Origin: Paraphysomonas bandaiensis
Taxonomy: Eukaryota; Chrysophyceae
Length of the DNA stretch: 64,000 bases
Assembly: GCA_965644295.1 (NCBI GenBank)
Contig: CBFFRP010000297.1
Coordinates: forward strand, 372,001 to 436,000
Direction of reading: 5' to 3'
Shown here: positions 1 to 10,135 of the stretch, piece after piece
How positions within the stretch are numbered: position 1 is the stretch's first letter
Layout of the letters: each line of letters begins with the position of its first letter
Made by a program: the position numbers and the translations under genes
Notes under the pieces: generated by a model
Told to the model about the DNA's origin: nothing
What the model saw: only the letters and a program-made list of their open reading frames with translations
Databases searched by the model: none

Positions 1-380
1 CGAAAGAGAACATCTGGTAAGAAAGGTCCGTATGAAATGATGTATAGTTGTTCCGGATGACTACAAGTGGGTGGATACTGGGGCTGTTTATTCCGCCATT
101 CACTGTATCCGTCAAAGGCAAGCAATCGAATGTAAATTATAAAATGTGAATTCGCTTGGGACATTTGTACGATTATAAAAAAATATTTCCCATTATTTAA
201 TATGTTATATATATGACTTCTTACGCATAATATTGTTATAGTTAATAGTTATATATTATGGTAACTATAATGCTTGTATCGCTAATTTTATTTTGAACAA
301 ATATATATAGCTAATAGCTTATTTGGCCTGTTTTGACCGTTTGACCTGGTCATCGCCTCCCTCCGACATATTGCCATCAG
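1..380. other. AT-rich spacer with a possible coding remnant
   Basis: No gene is supported. Positions about 48-140 on the plus strand read as a short open stretch ending in TAA (residues resembling VPDDYKWVDTGAVYSAIHC), but an in-frame stop lies just upstream, so this is at best the tail of something outside the window or a relic. The rest is AT-rich with no recognisable element. Confidence 0.3.
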
Positions 381-773
381 AGAACAAGTCGCCACGCACT
401 CCATTATTGTTGATTACATGCCTACAACGAGATGCTGGCCGACATTCTAGCTAAACCTCAAACATCAAACACTTTCCGCAGATTGGGGGATTCACTTCTG
501 GGGGGGGGAGGCATCAACATACCAACATACCTGCTAGCAATAAAAGAACAAGAGTATCTATCCCACCGGCAGAGAACTCAACCAAAAGACCACGATTAAT
601 GACTTAGAGATCTACGGAGTTTCCCACGATTATGTTGTATGTTGACATCAGTGTAATCCACAATCTGTGATTGCACTCGTGGGTTTTAACCTCAGTAGAG
701 CTATCTCCAAATATATACACCTATATTCATAATATATCTATGTACGTCATATGATTATTTCATTGAGGGGAAG
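381..773 (+). pseudogene. Copia polyprotein C-terminal remnant with polypurine tract
   Basis: The plus strand reads, across one frameshift near 425-440, as the end of a Copia RNase H domain (VDYMP then EMLADILAKP, the typical 'MLADILTKP' tail). About 240 bases further on, CATTGAGGGGAAG at 761-773 is a polypurine tract directly abutting TGTTAAGATT, the first bases of an LTR. The rest of the polyprotein lies outside the window or is lost. Seen: motif and tract. Inferred: this is the 3' end of the element whose 3' LTR starts at 774. Confidence 0.7.
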
Positions 774-1294
774 TGTTAAGATTCATTGATTCACGTATAT
801 ACCTCTTTATGCGTGAATATAACACATGTATACAAATAGACTGAATAATTACCAAACTATATAAGATACGCGACTGTACAAGATACGCACATGTGTGTGG
901 TTCTAACGCTCTGTTCAAACGTGTCTTGCTATTATCAGGGCCAGTCAAAAATATATTGGATTTTCAATATATTGCTATTATTTATTCTTGATTGCTACAA
1001 TATATTGATTATTATTTTAGCAAAATTTGGCTTCGCAATATACTGCAATATATTGATATATTGTGTGTCTTAGAAAATATACTTGATTAATCATAAACGA
1101 CTCTTCATAATCACATAACTCATCTACTATATTTATAACATCGAACGATTATAACCTGTAATAAGTCTAAACAGTAAATAAGCAAGTGCCAGTAAAATGA
1201 TCGCCATATCCGCCCAAACTATAACACTAAACTATCACTGTACAGTATACGGTCCAAACTATTCGGCCATTATCTCTTTCATATTTATTACGTA

Positions 1295-4200
1295 GTAGTG
1301 AATGTCTGATTATTTAGCAATAGGCGTTGAGACCTTGCATCAATTAGTGGCTAGAAGAATGCTAGTCATACTAGTTAGACCACTACCCGTAACTAATCAA
1401 TACAAACTCTTTTATCCTACTATTTAACGCTACGAAAGCTGCTTGTGCGTCGCCGCAAGCACCAAGGTGCAACCACTTCCGTTCTTTTTGTGTGATATGA
1501 AATTCGCCTTTATGGTGTGTCCGTGGACTCACCGGCGCTATTGATCTGGGGGTCTCCCTTTGGGATGGGTCTCCATTGGTTTTGGAGGGGGCTCAGCGTT
1601 CTGAATTAGGGTCTTGAGTGCACCTAGTTCCAGATGTGTGGGTTGAGGGTGGTGGGGATTGTTGGGAGGAGGGGTAGGGTTTGTAGTCTGTGTTACTGTG
1701 CTCCTGTGGGGCCGCGGGTGTAGATAGAGTTGTCGAAGCCGTCGGCGTTGTGGAGGTCTGGGCAGTCCAGTGCTCTGTCGGGTAGGACCTGTGAGGTGTG
1801 CACGTGTGTCTGGAGTCGGATACGCTGTGGGGGGTCTTCGTTGGACCCCTAGTAGTCGAAGGACTCTCGGACGTTGTCTTGACTGACTGCGTTTCGGACG
1901 GGGTCTCGGGAGTAGCCTGGGCGGCCTTTTGGACATGGTGATATAGCGACAACCGCGATCCTGTAACATAAGCTTCGCTGCAGTGTAAAGCGGTTGCAGG
2001 AGATTAATAACCGCTGTTTCTATAGGTTCCGTAGACTGTGTGCCGTCAGGTGGTTGTGTATGGCATCTCCGAAGACCGTTTCCAGTTGGGCTGCTGTGAT
2101 GGTTCCAGTCCAGTATCTCTCGACCTGTGGGATGGAGGGATTCCAGGCTCTGCTGGAGAGTCTCCGTAGTGCAGATGTGATCCAGTTGGGTAAGGTCTGA
2201 GTTCTCTGTATTTCGTGGAGCACATTTTTATGCGATTGAAATGCAGTTTCCCGTATTTGGGTGATGGATTCATGTGTGCAGTCGAGGCACATATGTTTTA
2301 GGGAATCTAGTCGAAACCCGCAGTCAGAGCATGCGGCTTTGGTCAGGTCAAGCCCCTGTTTGGTTTTGGCCCGGTTCCTCCCTATGCAGAAAGATTTGTC
2401 CCATGTCAGTGCCGTGTTGAGTATTCTTTGGCGTAGATTTGAGCTGAGTTTGTCTTTGGGTGCACTGCCATCCGCTTGAGCTAGTTTGCGCGGGAGGTGT
2501 ACTCCGCTATTGGTCCACAGTAGCCAGGCGCTCGATCAGGATTGTGTCCGTAGCGTTGATCTCTGGTTGAAGTGTAGTTCTCAAGTGTCCTTAGGTCGCA
2601 GAGATCCTGGAAATTAGTAAGGAGTGGGCTAGAGTAGTATGGCCGTCTTGTACTGTGCATACGCCAGTGCCATAATCCAGCAGTTAGTAAGCGTTCGATG
2701 GCACTGTCAATCGCAATTGTACAGACAGTGTAGTTATTTTTTCCAAGGATGCGATCGAATTCATGCCAGTCTTCACCCGCAACTGCGTCCGCAATATAGA
2801 TGCCCTTGTCCTCAAACGTCTACTCCGTTTCATCTGTGGTACGTCGTTCGGGATGAGACCTCACCCAGGTCACCTGTCGTTTGCAATCTCTGCTGGCCGC
2901 GATGCTTTCGAGTAGTACCCCTTTTGCACGGTGACCGAGAGCTCTGCGTCTTGTGGAGAGTGCTTCCTCAGTGCGGGTGCACACTGCCTGACAGTCTGTG
3001 TGGCTTCTTATGTGTTCGGGAATACGTGTTGAGAGTATAAGCCCCATGGCTGTGCCTATGAGTTCATATGCGTATGAGTCCAAACCGGGCACGTCACGAA
3101 AGGGTGTATCTAGTCGTAGTATTGTGGTTGTACCATCTTCCCAGGCATTTTCTGGGGGTAAGTAGACGACCGCTGCACCTCCTCGGTGTGTCCATCGTGT
3201 TCGCGGATTGACATGAGTGAGGCGACGCGTGGAGAGCGCACTGGCTGTGTATGATCCATCTGTGAAGATAGCCTTGAAAGTATCTGGTTGGACACTATTA
3301 AGGCCGAGTTCTTGTTTTAGGTTGGTCAGCATGTGTTCATCCTGTGGTTCGGGGGGCTCAGGTTCCTGAAGGGTAAGGCCCAATTCCGTTCCCCATTCCC
3401 TGAGGCTGAGAACATAGTGGTGGTATTGGGGCTGTGGCTCTGTTGTCTGAGTGAGTAGAAAATGTGCTGCTTGACCTGCTTCTCCCCCGAGGGTTATTGC
3501 GCGCTGTAGAGATCCCCATTTTTGCTCCTGCGCCGAGTCTGAGAAACGTTTCATACCTAATCCGTTGTGCTTGAGTGAGAGGTAGATCAGTTCCGTGGGG
3601 TATCCAGGGCCTAGACTGAGGGCCTTTCTGTAGAGGGTTGCGCAAGCAGCGTCAATTTCTCTGTACCAGTGTAGCGGCCATGAAGCTTTGGTGGCTCTAT
3701 AGAGCAAAGTCGGTATGATTTGGGTCTCGATAACCATGACTTTACAGCCGGCTGAGGCCTGTTTAATCCCTAGGTGTGTGGTCACGACTTTCAGGTATTT
3801 TAGACACCAGTCATGGGAGGCCTTGTCTGTGATTGTGAGAGGAAGGTCTGCTCCGAGGTAATGTATCGACTCTAGTGATGTTTGGATAGGGACTGGGTGT
3901 GGGCGCCATGACCAGTCGTAGAGAATGATGTAGCCAATGGGGTCGGAGGACTTGTTGGAATCCTGTAGGATCGGAAACACTGTGCAAACTACTTTGGGGA
4001 TAGAGAGTTCCATTCCCGAAAGTACGCAGAACGCAGATATTTGTTGGGCAATGAGTTGGGCAGCGTGTATGGATTTAGCTATTGTGTTAAGATCATCCGC
4101 GAAGGAGATCTTTATTTCGCCGGTAGTCGGAGTCGTGAGTTGAATAGTTGGTAACGTTGGACTCGTTGTTGACAGTTCAATGTCCAGCCACGTGAGAAGG

Positions 4201-4392
4201 ATGTCGTAGAGTGCCACCCAGGCGCATGTGGATTCTGTGCCCCCTTGGGTGATACCCCTTTCGGCTTCGAAACCCAGACTGAATAGTGCAATGAAGTGGC
4301 CGTCTGCGGACAGGAGGTCAAGGAGAGAACGTGGCTCTATGTTGTTTGCCATGAATGGTGTCCAGGGAAATGTTAGACCGCCGGCATCTAAG
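1295..4392 (-). mobile_element. 5'-truncated LINE (non-LTR retrotransposon) inside the hAT
   Basis: The 13-base sequence TATTTATTACGTA occurs at 1282-1294 and again at 4393-4405, bracketing a minus-strand reverse transcriptase/RNase H element. This is the target duplication of a target-primed insertion. The 5' end is cut inside the reverse transcriptase. The 3' end (low coordinates) resembles three short 5'-truncated tails at 5359, 26755 and 44987. The GC-rich Ser/Thr/Pro stretch at about 1540-1970 lies between the end of the main frame and the 3' tail; I cannot tell whether it is coding or 3' UTR. Confidence 0.88.
2020..4392 (-). pseudogene. LINE ORF: reverse transcriptase, RNase H, zinc-finger tail (broken)
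   Basis: From 4392 downward the frame reads the C-terminal half of a reverse transcriptase, with a FADD catalytic box (ISFADDLN) and the downstream thumb. An RNase H domain follows: TDGS, YAYEL, TDCQ and SHPE carry the acidic and histidine positions. A TAG at 2820 interrupts just before the last RNase H aspartate (IYIADAVAG follows in the same frame). A frameshift near 2490 then leads to a Cys-rich zf-RVT-like segment (CSDCG, CLDCTHE), ending at 2020. The first residues of the open frame above 4392 are flanking hAT DNA. Lesions: 5' truncation, one nonsense codon, one frameshift; it cannot make a functional protein. Confidence 0.85.
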
Positions 4393-4779
4393 TATTTATT
4401 ACGTACAATATGCATGTGAACAGCAGGCGAAGAAACTGATTGTTCTTATTACTTTGACAGTATAGTTCAGTGGGTTGATTCTTCATCTCTGCTCATGATG
4501 AGTTTTGATGGATTCATTCCTCTGAGTTCATTATTTCATTAAAAGTAAACATTTTGTAAACGTGGGAATTTTACGAAGTTTTTGGAAAAACTAGGGGGTT
4601 TTAAAGTATTCATGTACTGTAGAAGTGTTTCAAAAGCTATTATGTTTGTGTACGATCGTAGTGTTATTATTAAGCAAAGAGGCAACGAAAAATATCAGTG
4701 TGGTGTGGCACATACAGAGTATGTTTTCAACAAAGCAAATCATAGAATCTTTTTCCCTGTCCCAGATTCCCACCTCTCC

Positions 4780-5309
4780 GTAGATGCTGATATAGTTCAA
4801 AACCCTACCTTCGATAAGGCCATTGTGAAGATCAGAATGAATACGAAGAATCTCTGACTCGTCAAGAGAGAGAGCAGCGGTTGCAAGATTTCAACGGATG
4901 CAGAAGAAGCTGAATCACTGGATAGTGCCGTCGAAGTGGCAAATGTAAGAAACGCTGCTGCTGCTTTTAATAGCCACAGAGCTACCAAGAAGTTACGATT
5001 ACAGCTTGACACCCAGTATTGATCGACCACAAGCACATATTCAGTACAACTAATGTTGTGGAGCGTTTGTTCAGCAGAGCCAATATTATCATGACACACT
5101 TGCTACAAGGAGGAATAACCCTACGACCCCTCCAACTGCTGCTGTTTCTTCGCTTCAACAAGCACTTGTGGACCGCAAATACAGTGCAACAGGTCATCGA
5201 TGATGGACGGTTCGATTATAAGAATGAGGACGACAGTGGCGAAGAGTTGGAACTAGTTGTTGCATTGTTATTAGATTTTCAGCATAATGTTTTAACCTCT
5301 ACTAACTAG
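4780..5309 (+). pseudogene. hAT transposase C-terminal remnant (dimerisation region)
   Basis: The open stretch at 5019-5309 contains TTNVVERLFSRANIIMTH followed by LQLLLFLRFNKHLW, the pattern of the hAT C-terminal dimerisation domain (N-x-x-ERxFS and a LxxLLxLxxNKxxW helix). Upstream, FDKAIVKIRMNTKNL and SRERAAVARFQRMQ in neighbouring frames look like the preceding transposase, frameshifted. No BED finger or DDE catalytic core is visible, so it is an inactive fragment inside the inverted repeats at 936 and 5534. Confidence 0.8.
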
Positions 5310-5358
5310 TTTAATACTACCGATCAAGCTCGTTTCTTCTTTTAGCGCCCAATATATA

Positions 5359-5428
5359 AGAAAGTCTGATTATTACATGAGAACGGTTGTGTATATCTAT
5401 AGACTGACTAAGAACTGGACTTGCTATA
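5359..5428 (-). mobile_element. Short LINE 3' tail with 16-bp target duplication
   Basis: Seventy bases starting AGAAAGTCTGATTATTACAT are flanked by TAGCGCCCAATATATA at 5343-5358 and 5429-5444. The insert shares its low-coordinate end with the tails at 26755 and 44987 but stops at a different point on the other side. That is the signature of 5'-truncated LINE insertions of one family, in minus orientation. Confidence 0.75.
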
Positions 5429-5655
5429 TAGCGCCCAATATATATCAATATATTGCAACATATTTAATAATTATTATTGGTCTTGAAAATATTATTATTT
5501 ATTTTTATTTGCAATATATTGTTGACTGGCCCTGGCTATTATACTATTAGGCCTTATCCTTCATGTGAAATATATATGTACATTCAATCTTTATCTCTGA
5601 TATAATATACGAAGTGCATCTTTACTAAATACCAAGACTACTGTAAATCTTATTT

Positions 5656-6002
5656 CTACCATACCGTCTATCTTGACATGTTCAACAATTATATCTAACA
5701 GCCGCTGAAGTAGCTTGTCAAAATGGTCACCAATGTATAATTTTGATTTCATATTGTTGTATTATTTTGACGTTAATAATTACCTGGTGTCCTAAATGTT
5801 AAACATTTCCATTACTCAGAAATTGATTACTGTAATGAGCGATTGTATGCAGAATATATTTAAATGCTTACAAAAGAAATCTGGTTTCTTTAATGCACCA
5901 CAGCTCCATGTATATGCTACTTCTAGACAACTGGGCAAATTAGTGAACTCAATCCATTAAGTTCCGAGAATGCAATGGAGTCTGCATATGCATAGAGGTC
6001 AA
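5656..6002. other. Spacer downstream of LCB1
   Basis: AT-rich sequence between the LTR end and the LCB1 stop codon. I see no gene or repeat in it. Confidence 0.6.
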
Positions 6003-7708
6003 CTACTGCGCAGGTATGGCTCTGACCGCATTCTTTTTAATCACGGCAAGGGCTTTGTCAAGCTCCTTGAGTGTGAGTGCAGTAGATACACATATCCGGA
6101 CAGACGGTCGAATGCATGTTTTGTTTCTGATGTCTCTCAGCTTCGACGAGCTCACTTTGAGACTCGTAACTCCAACGCCTTGAAACAAGCACATATCCAC
6201 AATTTTGTTGATAATAGCCTCATCGTCCTCCCAGGTGCGGTTGGGACGTGGTTTTAAACGGAAATGGACAACAGGAGACGAGATATCAGGAGAAGAAGAG
6301 GCAATCTCGTATCCGGGGATATCTTTAAGAGCTGCCACCACCCTCTGAGCGCGCTTCTGCAAACTCGTTATCAGACTCGGCCCATTAGTGGCAAGGCGCT
6401 GCAGTGAAGATAATGCCGCTGCGGCAAGAAAAGGAGGAGCTGCAGCAGAGAAGCAATATCCCGCGCCGGAGAGGCGTTGGTGATCAACAATCTCATGTGA
6501 ACCAATGCAAAGTCCACCAACAGATGCTAGAGCGGTATCAACAGCCACAGTAATAATCTCCACATCCTTGACATCTATATTGAAGTGCTCTGTCACACCT
6601 CGACCAGTAGCCCCCATGACCCCAAACGACAAAGATTCGTCAAGAATAAGTCTGTAAAAAAACTCTTCTTTTAGCTGCATGATAGTAGGGAGGGGACAAA
6701 TATCTCCAGTTTGCTGAAACAGTCCTTCTGTAACTATGAATCGCCGTTGCTGCAGCGTGTCTCTCTTGAGTCTCCTATCGTCCTTTGCAATTGATTCAAG
6801 GATCTCCCGCAAGTGAGCCATATCGTTGTGTCTATACTCCACAACTGTTGAACGGGATAGTTCAACACCAGTACAAATAGCGTCGTTGCAGGCTTCGTCC
6901 ATGATAATAAGGTCGCCCCGTTTCGAGAAGGCCGGAATAGTGGACGTGACAGTCGATGCTCCGTCAGAGTAATATATGGCTTCCTACAAAGAGAATGTAA
7001 AAACAAACCAACGGCAAACAGCAACGATACTTTCAACAAGCAAACACCACGTGCATATATTGAGAGGCTTATAACTGATGCATACTTACTTCAGTTTTCA
7101 TGAATTCTGCAATTGCGTTCTCCAATTCGAGGTGTACATCAATAGTTCCATAAAACCCTCGGGGTCCACAACTACCACAGCCATATTTGTGCAGCGCCTC
7201 TTCAGAAGCAGTTTTCATTCCCTGATATTGACTAGAGCCGATAAAATCGAAAGTTGCCAAGTTGAGTACTGGGGTGTCTACACCATCAATTAAAAAATAA
7301 TTTCCTTTGACGCCCTCGACAGTCTAAACGTAAAAGCAATATTCAACTATGCATATCTAGCTCAAATTATAAACCAACCAGCATGTTATCACAGATATCT
7401 TTGGACCTCTTATCCAGGGGAGGGCCTAGAGGCTCTGGTTCCCATGTATCAATCAACCACTCTATTTCTTTATTCGAAAGTTTTTCATTCTTTGCTTCTC
7501 TTGTTGGATCAACTGTTCGACGGATAAACATCAGCCATATAATGAATAGTAAAAGCCCTGTTTCTATTATAATATGCTGAGGAGACTCGTGATATAGTGT
7601 TAACCACCACTCCTTATAGAGCAATGGCAGCTGCATGATGTGACCTTGCACTGCATCTATGTCAGATAGCAAGTGGAGACCTTGCATCCAATCTGTGAAG
7701 TTCGACAT
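6003..7708 (-). CDS. LCB1: Serine palmitoyltransferase subunit 1 (LCB1/SPTLC1)
   Basis: Exons on the minus strand: 7708-7379, 7323-7090, 6983-6003, with phase-0 introns of 55 and 106 nt; 514 aa, close to the family's usual length. An N-terminal membrane segment (IIIETGLLLFIIWLMFI) is followed by a class-II aminotransferase fold. Diagnostic blocks are CGSCGPRGFYGTIDVHLELE (the Cys mutated in human hereditary sensory neuropathy lies here) and LDESLSFGVMGATGRGVTEH. The site corresponding to the PLP lysine of LCB2 is not lysine, as expected for this non-catalytic subunit. Known role of the family: with LCB2 in the ER it condenses serine and palmitoyl-CoA, the first step of sphingolipid synthesis. 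No LCB2 is in the window. It lies between two transposon-rich regions. Confidence 0.93.
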
Positions 7709-7909
7709 ATTTGTTAGTACAACTATATAATTAATTCATTCAGTTAATTTTAAAAGGTTGAGTATGTGATGCATCAAATCATGCCTGTGTCACACACAGC
7801 TGTAATTCTACGCACGACATGGCCGCCCACTCTCCTAAAAAACAGGCACTCATCATCACCACTCACCCAAACTTACTCTGGACACGTTTTTCGACAAAAA
7901 GCGGGGGGT

Positions 7910-8064
7910 GGTTGTGCATATCGATTTCATCGATTGTTCATCGTTTATTTCATCGAAAAATCATCGTTTTTCATTAAAAAGTCACTTTTTTTCACTTTTC
8001 ACTGAAAAAACGATGATTTTTCGATGAAATAAACGATGAACAAATCGATGAAATATGCACAACC
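7910..8064. repeat. Long near-perfect palindrome (about 60-bp arms)
   Basis: The left arm begins GGTTGTGCATATCGATTTCA at 7910; the right arm is its reverse complement ending at 8064. The arms run through matching CGATGAAATAAACGATGA and CGATGATTTTT blocks and enclose a T-rich loop of about 30 bases around 7973-8005. One- to two-base differences occur between the arms. It could extrude as a cruciform or give a hairpin RNA. Confidence 0.85.
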
Positions 8065-8120
8065 AGTCTGGTCCCACTTCATTTTTTTGTATTGTGTTTT
8101 TTCGTATGGAACATGAGTGT

Positions 8121-8271
8121 CGTATCGGCATCCTTTGTATATTTTTGTTCAAATATGCCTCTAATATTGAGACAACAATTATCTGTATACCAGCCGTAGT
8201 TGTATTGAAGTAATGTGGAGTATTTTTGCTTCAATTTATTACCGCAAAATAAGATGCTGGCAGCCGATACG
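8121..8271. repeat. 151-bp MITE, copy 1
   Basis: Begins CGTATCGGCA and ends in its near reverse complement (GCCGATACG). A copy of the same length lies at 20035-20185 with the same internal order, including a TTGCTTCAATTTATT block near the right end. There is no coding capacity. Similarity is lost immediately outside these ends, which sets the boundaries. Confidence 0.75.
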
Positions 8272-8541
8272 TGTAGAGCTTTGAAATTGTAGTCAAAATG
8301 ACCACAATTTTTTTGGGACGAGTGGGACCATCTACACTCCGACAAGTGGAGGGCTGGTCCACTTTGTCGAAAAACGTCTCCCTGGTTGGTTTGGGTAAAA
8401 TGGCAAAAACCCGAAGAAGTATGAAAATTAAAACCTCAATTTTTAGGAATCTGGAATCATTATATTGAAGGTACACTTCGGCACCGCTGTATATCATTCC
8501 CGCCCTATCTGCTGCATATCCTACAGCCCTATTTCAAAACG

Positions 8542-9046
8542 ATGGAGTTGTATTCACAGGTTGCTAGAATTCATGAAATCTGCTCTTCGCTGGCTATCTA
8601 TAGTGACATTGGTAATGTCTCTTGATAAATTAAATTGTGATGTTGATGCTGTCCATATTCAGGATGTAAAATACAGAAAAACTATATAAAGGATTGCATT
8701 TCGGGGTCCTGCGTGTGGTCTTCAGATCAGTTTGTCACCAAGGCATTTACTACTATCGAGTTAGAGAGCCAGGTGAGATATGTTGTGGATTAGGATGTAT
8801 GTTTTGATTAATTTCGAGCAGAGGTCTGTTTCTGTCAATGCAAGTGGTACCCTCTCCGAACTGCGTATTGTTTTGAGTATAATATCTCAACGCATAGCTC
8901 GATACGACAAGGCAGGGGTAAAATTTGTATCATCAAATGCGGTACGTTTCTTTACGAATATACTTGAGGATTTTTTTCCAAGACACGCCAGTCGAGACGA
9001 ATATATATCTACACGTGTGGATAAGCTTTTATCGTGCATGAGCTGA
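8542..9046 (+). CDS. Hypothetical protein, three exons
   Basis: Exons 8542-8611, 8663-8772 and 8819-9046 join in frame to about 135 aa, with introns of 51 and 46 nt (GTAATG..TTCAG and GTGAGA..CGAG). An alternative acceptor at 8821 would drop one residue. The protein starts MELYSQVARIHEICSSLAIY and ends with a basic, aromatic-rich helix-like segment (ISQRIARYDKAG, AVRFFTNILEDFFPRH). I do not recognise the family. The gene is supported only by splice signals and consistent phase; codons upstream of 8542 stay open, so an earlier start is possible. It lies between the foldback and the intact Copia. Confidence 0.5.
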
Positions 9047-9664
9047 GTGGTTTAAACCACTTCCTGAGTAAAGCTCTTATTCATGCAGTTATCGATGTAC
9101 ATATATAGGCGCTAGAATTATAGCTTAATCTTGTGCCCCATTCGCGTGCATTGAGCTGTCAGATGTGTAAGTATGATGTCGGGGTGTATGAATATTTCTC
9201 TGGTTATTTCTTCGTGAATCGCATCATGATATTACCAAGAGGAAAAATTCTATGCAATCGGCCAAATTCGTCAACATTTGTCGAAATGGTTCGGAGGGAG
9301 CGCATTTAATAACAATTTGTATGCCTTCGTGTAGTTCTTTAGCTTCGTTGATTCGAGCGAGAGTATTGAGCTCTGCACGGATGTAGAATGACAATCCTTA
9401 AGGCGATATCTTAAATGCATCAGGATTTCTTCTATATGTACGTATATTTTGATACCGGGGTGTCTAATCCTGGCTCATCAAGTTCATAAAGTTTGCCTAC
9501 AGCTCTGACTTACTCTTCGTTAGCTGTATCACAAGTAGGGTTATATCCCTCTAGCATGATCCTCTTAATCTGCCAATAGGATAGGTTTGAGATGCATCAT
9601 GCGACTCCTACTTAGGTTCCTTAGAGCAAATATGAATAATTGTATCTGCAATTACTGACTAGCT
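9047..9664. other. Spacer before the intact Copia
   Basis: AT-rich, without a supported gene. TAGCT at 9660-9664 is the left copy of the Copia target duplication. Confidence 0.6.
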
Positions 9665-9903
9665 AAATAAGATTTAAGCTTATTAGTAAAACAATGTTGT
9701 GATTATTAGAGTGAAAATTATGAATAACAATATAGAACGTACTATCATGCACAACGGAATAGTTAGAAGTGTAACTGATAATGACGACGTTATGATGACG
9801 ATCACGTATCTTCGACAGATACTCTCTCTAATTCAGTTCATGGTATATTTCATTGAACATTATAACTCACAGATACAATCATGTATTAAGCTGAATCCTA
9901 ATA
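9665..9903 (-). repeat. 3' LTR of the intact Copia
   Basis: 239 bp, seemingly identical to 15108-15346. In element orientation it begins TATTAGGATTCAGC and ends CTTAAATCTTATTT. The non-canonical start (TA rather than TG) may mean the true edge is two bases out. Confidence 0.92.
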
Positions 9904-10135
9904 CACCCCCTCAATGAAATAATCAGTGAACCGTAGATAATAGAGAGAATATGAACTTATGCACACTGAGAGTAAAAACCAGAGTAGCAGTCACTAGTCA
10001 ATAATAAGCGAACTGCAGAGATGCCATATTGTGAGACCATCCTTCTAGTCCAGCATCATGTATTGAATAAAAGTAAAAAAAAATGGTAAAAACTCCGTGT
10101 AACTCAAACTAGCCACCTAGGTCGCTTGTGGCTTG

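Larger units (their letters stand above)
936..5534. mobile_element. hAT DNA transposon with exact ends and 8-bp target duplication
   Basis: The ends are inverted repeats: CAGGGCCAGTCAA at 936 and its reverse complement ending at 5534, continuing after one mismatch into AATATATTG. Both sides are flanked by GCTATTAT (928-935 and 5535-5542), an 8-bp duplication as hAT transposases make. The LTR copy near 45690 has the uninterrupted site. Inside are a hAT transposase C-terminal remnant (about 4780-5309), a LINE (1295-4392) and a LINE tail (5359-5428). Without those insertions the element is about 1.4 kb, so it is an internally deleted, non-autonomous copy. Confidence 0.92.
774..5655 (+). repeat. 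Copia 3' LTR (family A), split by a hAT insertion
   Basis: Two LTR pieces, 774-935 and 5535-5655, are separated by the hAT element at 936-5534. The pieces match, in order, an LTR at 45348-45781, which lacks the hAT. The LTR starts TGTTAAGATT after a polypurine tract and ends AAATCTTATTT, the same ending as the LTRs of the intact Copia at 9665-15346, so the families are related. Boundaries rest on that comparison. Confidence 0.75.
7862..8400. repeat. Foldback/MITE-like element with inverted outer arms
   Basis: Outer arms at about 7862-7900 and 8363-8400 are imperfect inverted repeats sharing ACGTTTTTCGACAAA and an ACCCAAAC block. Inside are a long palindrome (7910-8064), the nine-base inverted pair GGTCCCACT/AGTGGGACC near 8070 and 8330, and a 151-bp MITE (8121-8271). 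It looks like several palindromic elements nested together. No protein is encoded. Confidence 0.6.

Noticed and set aside
1538-1969. Two overlapping Ser/Thr/Pro/Arg-rich minus-strand frames as host genes
   Set aside because: They lie inside the LINE, between its main frame and its 3' tail, with no motif; GC-rich sequence alone explains the openness.
4582-4857. A 91-residue plus-strand frame as a host gene
   Set aside because: It lies inside the hAT ends, its tail resembles transposase and its start overlaps a MITE-like sequence.
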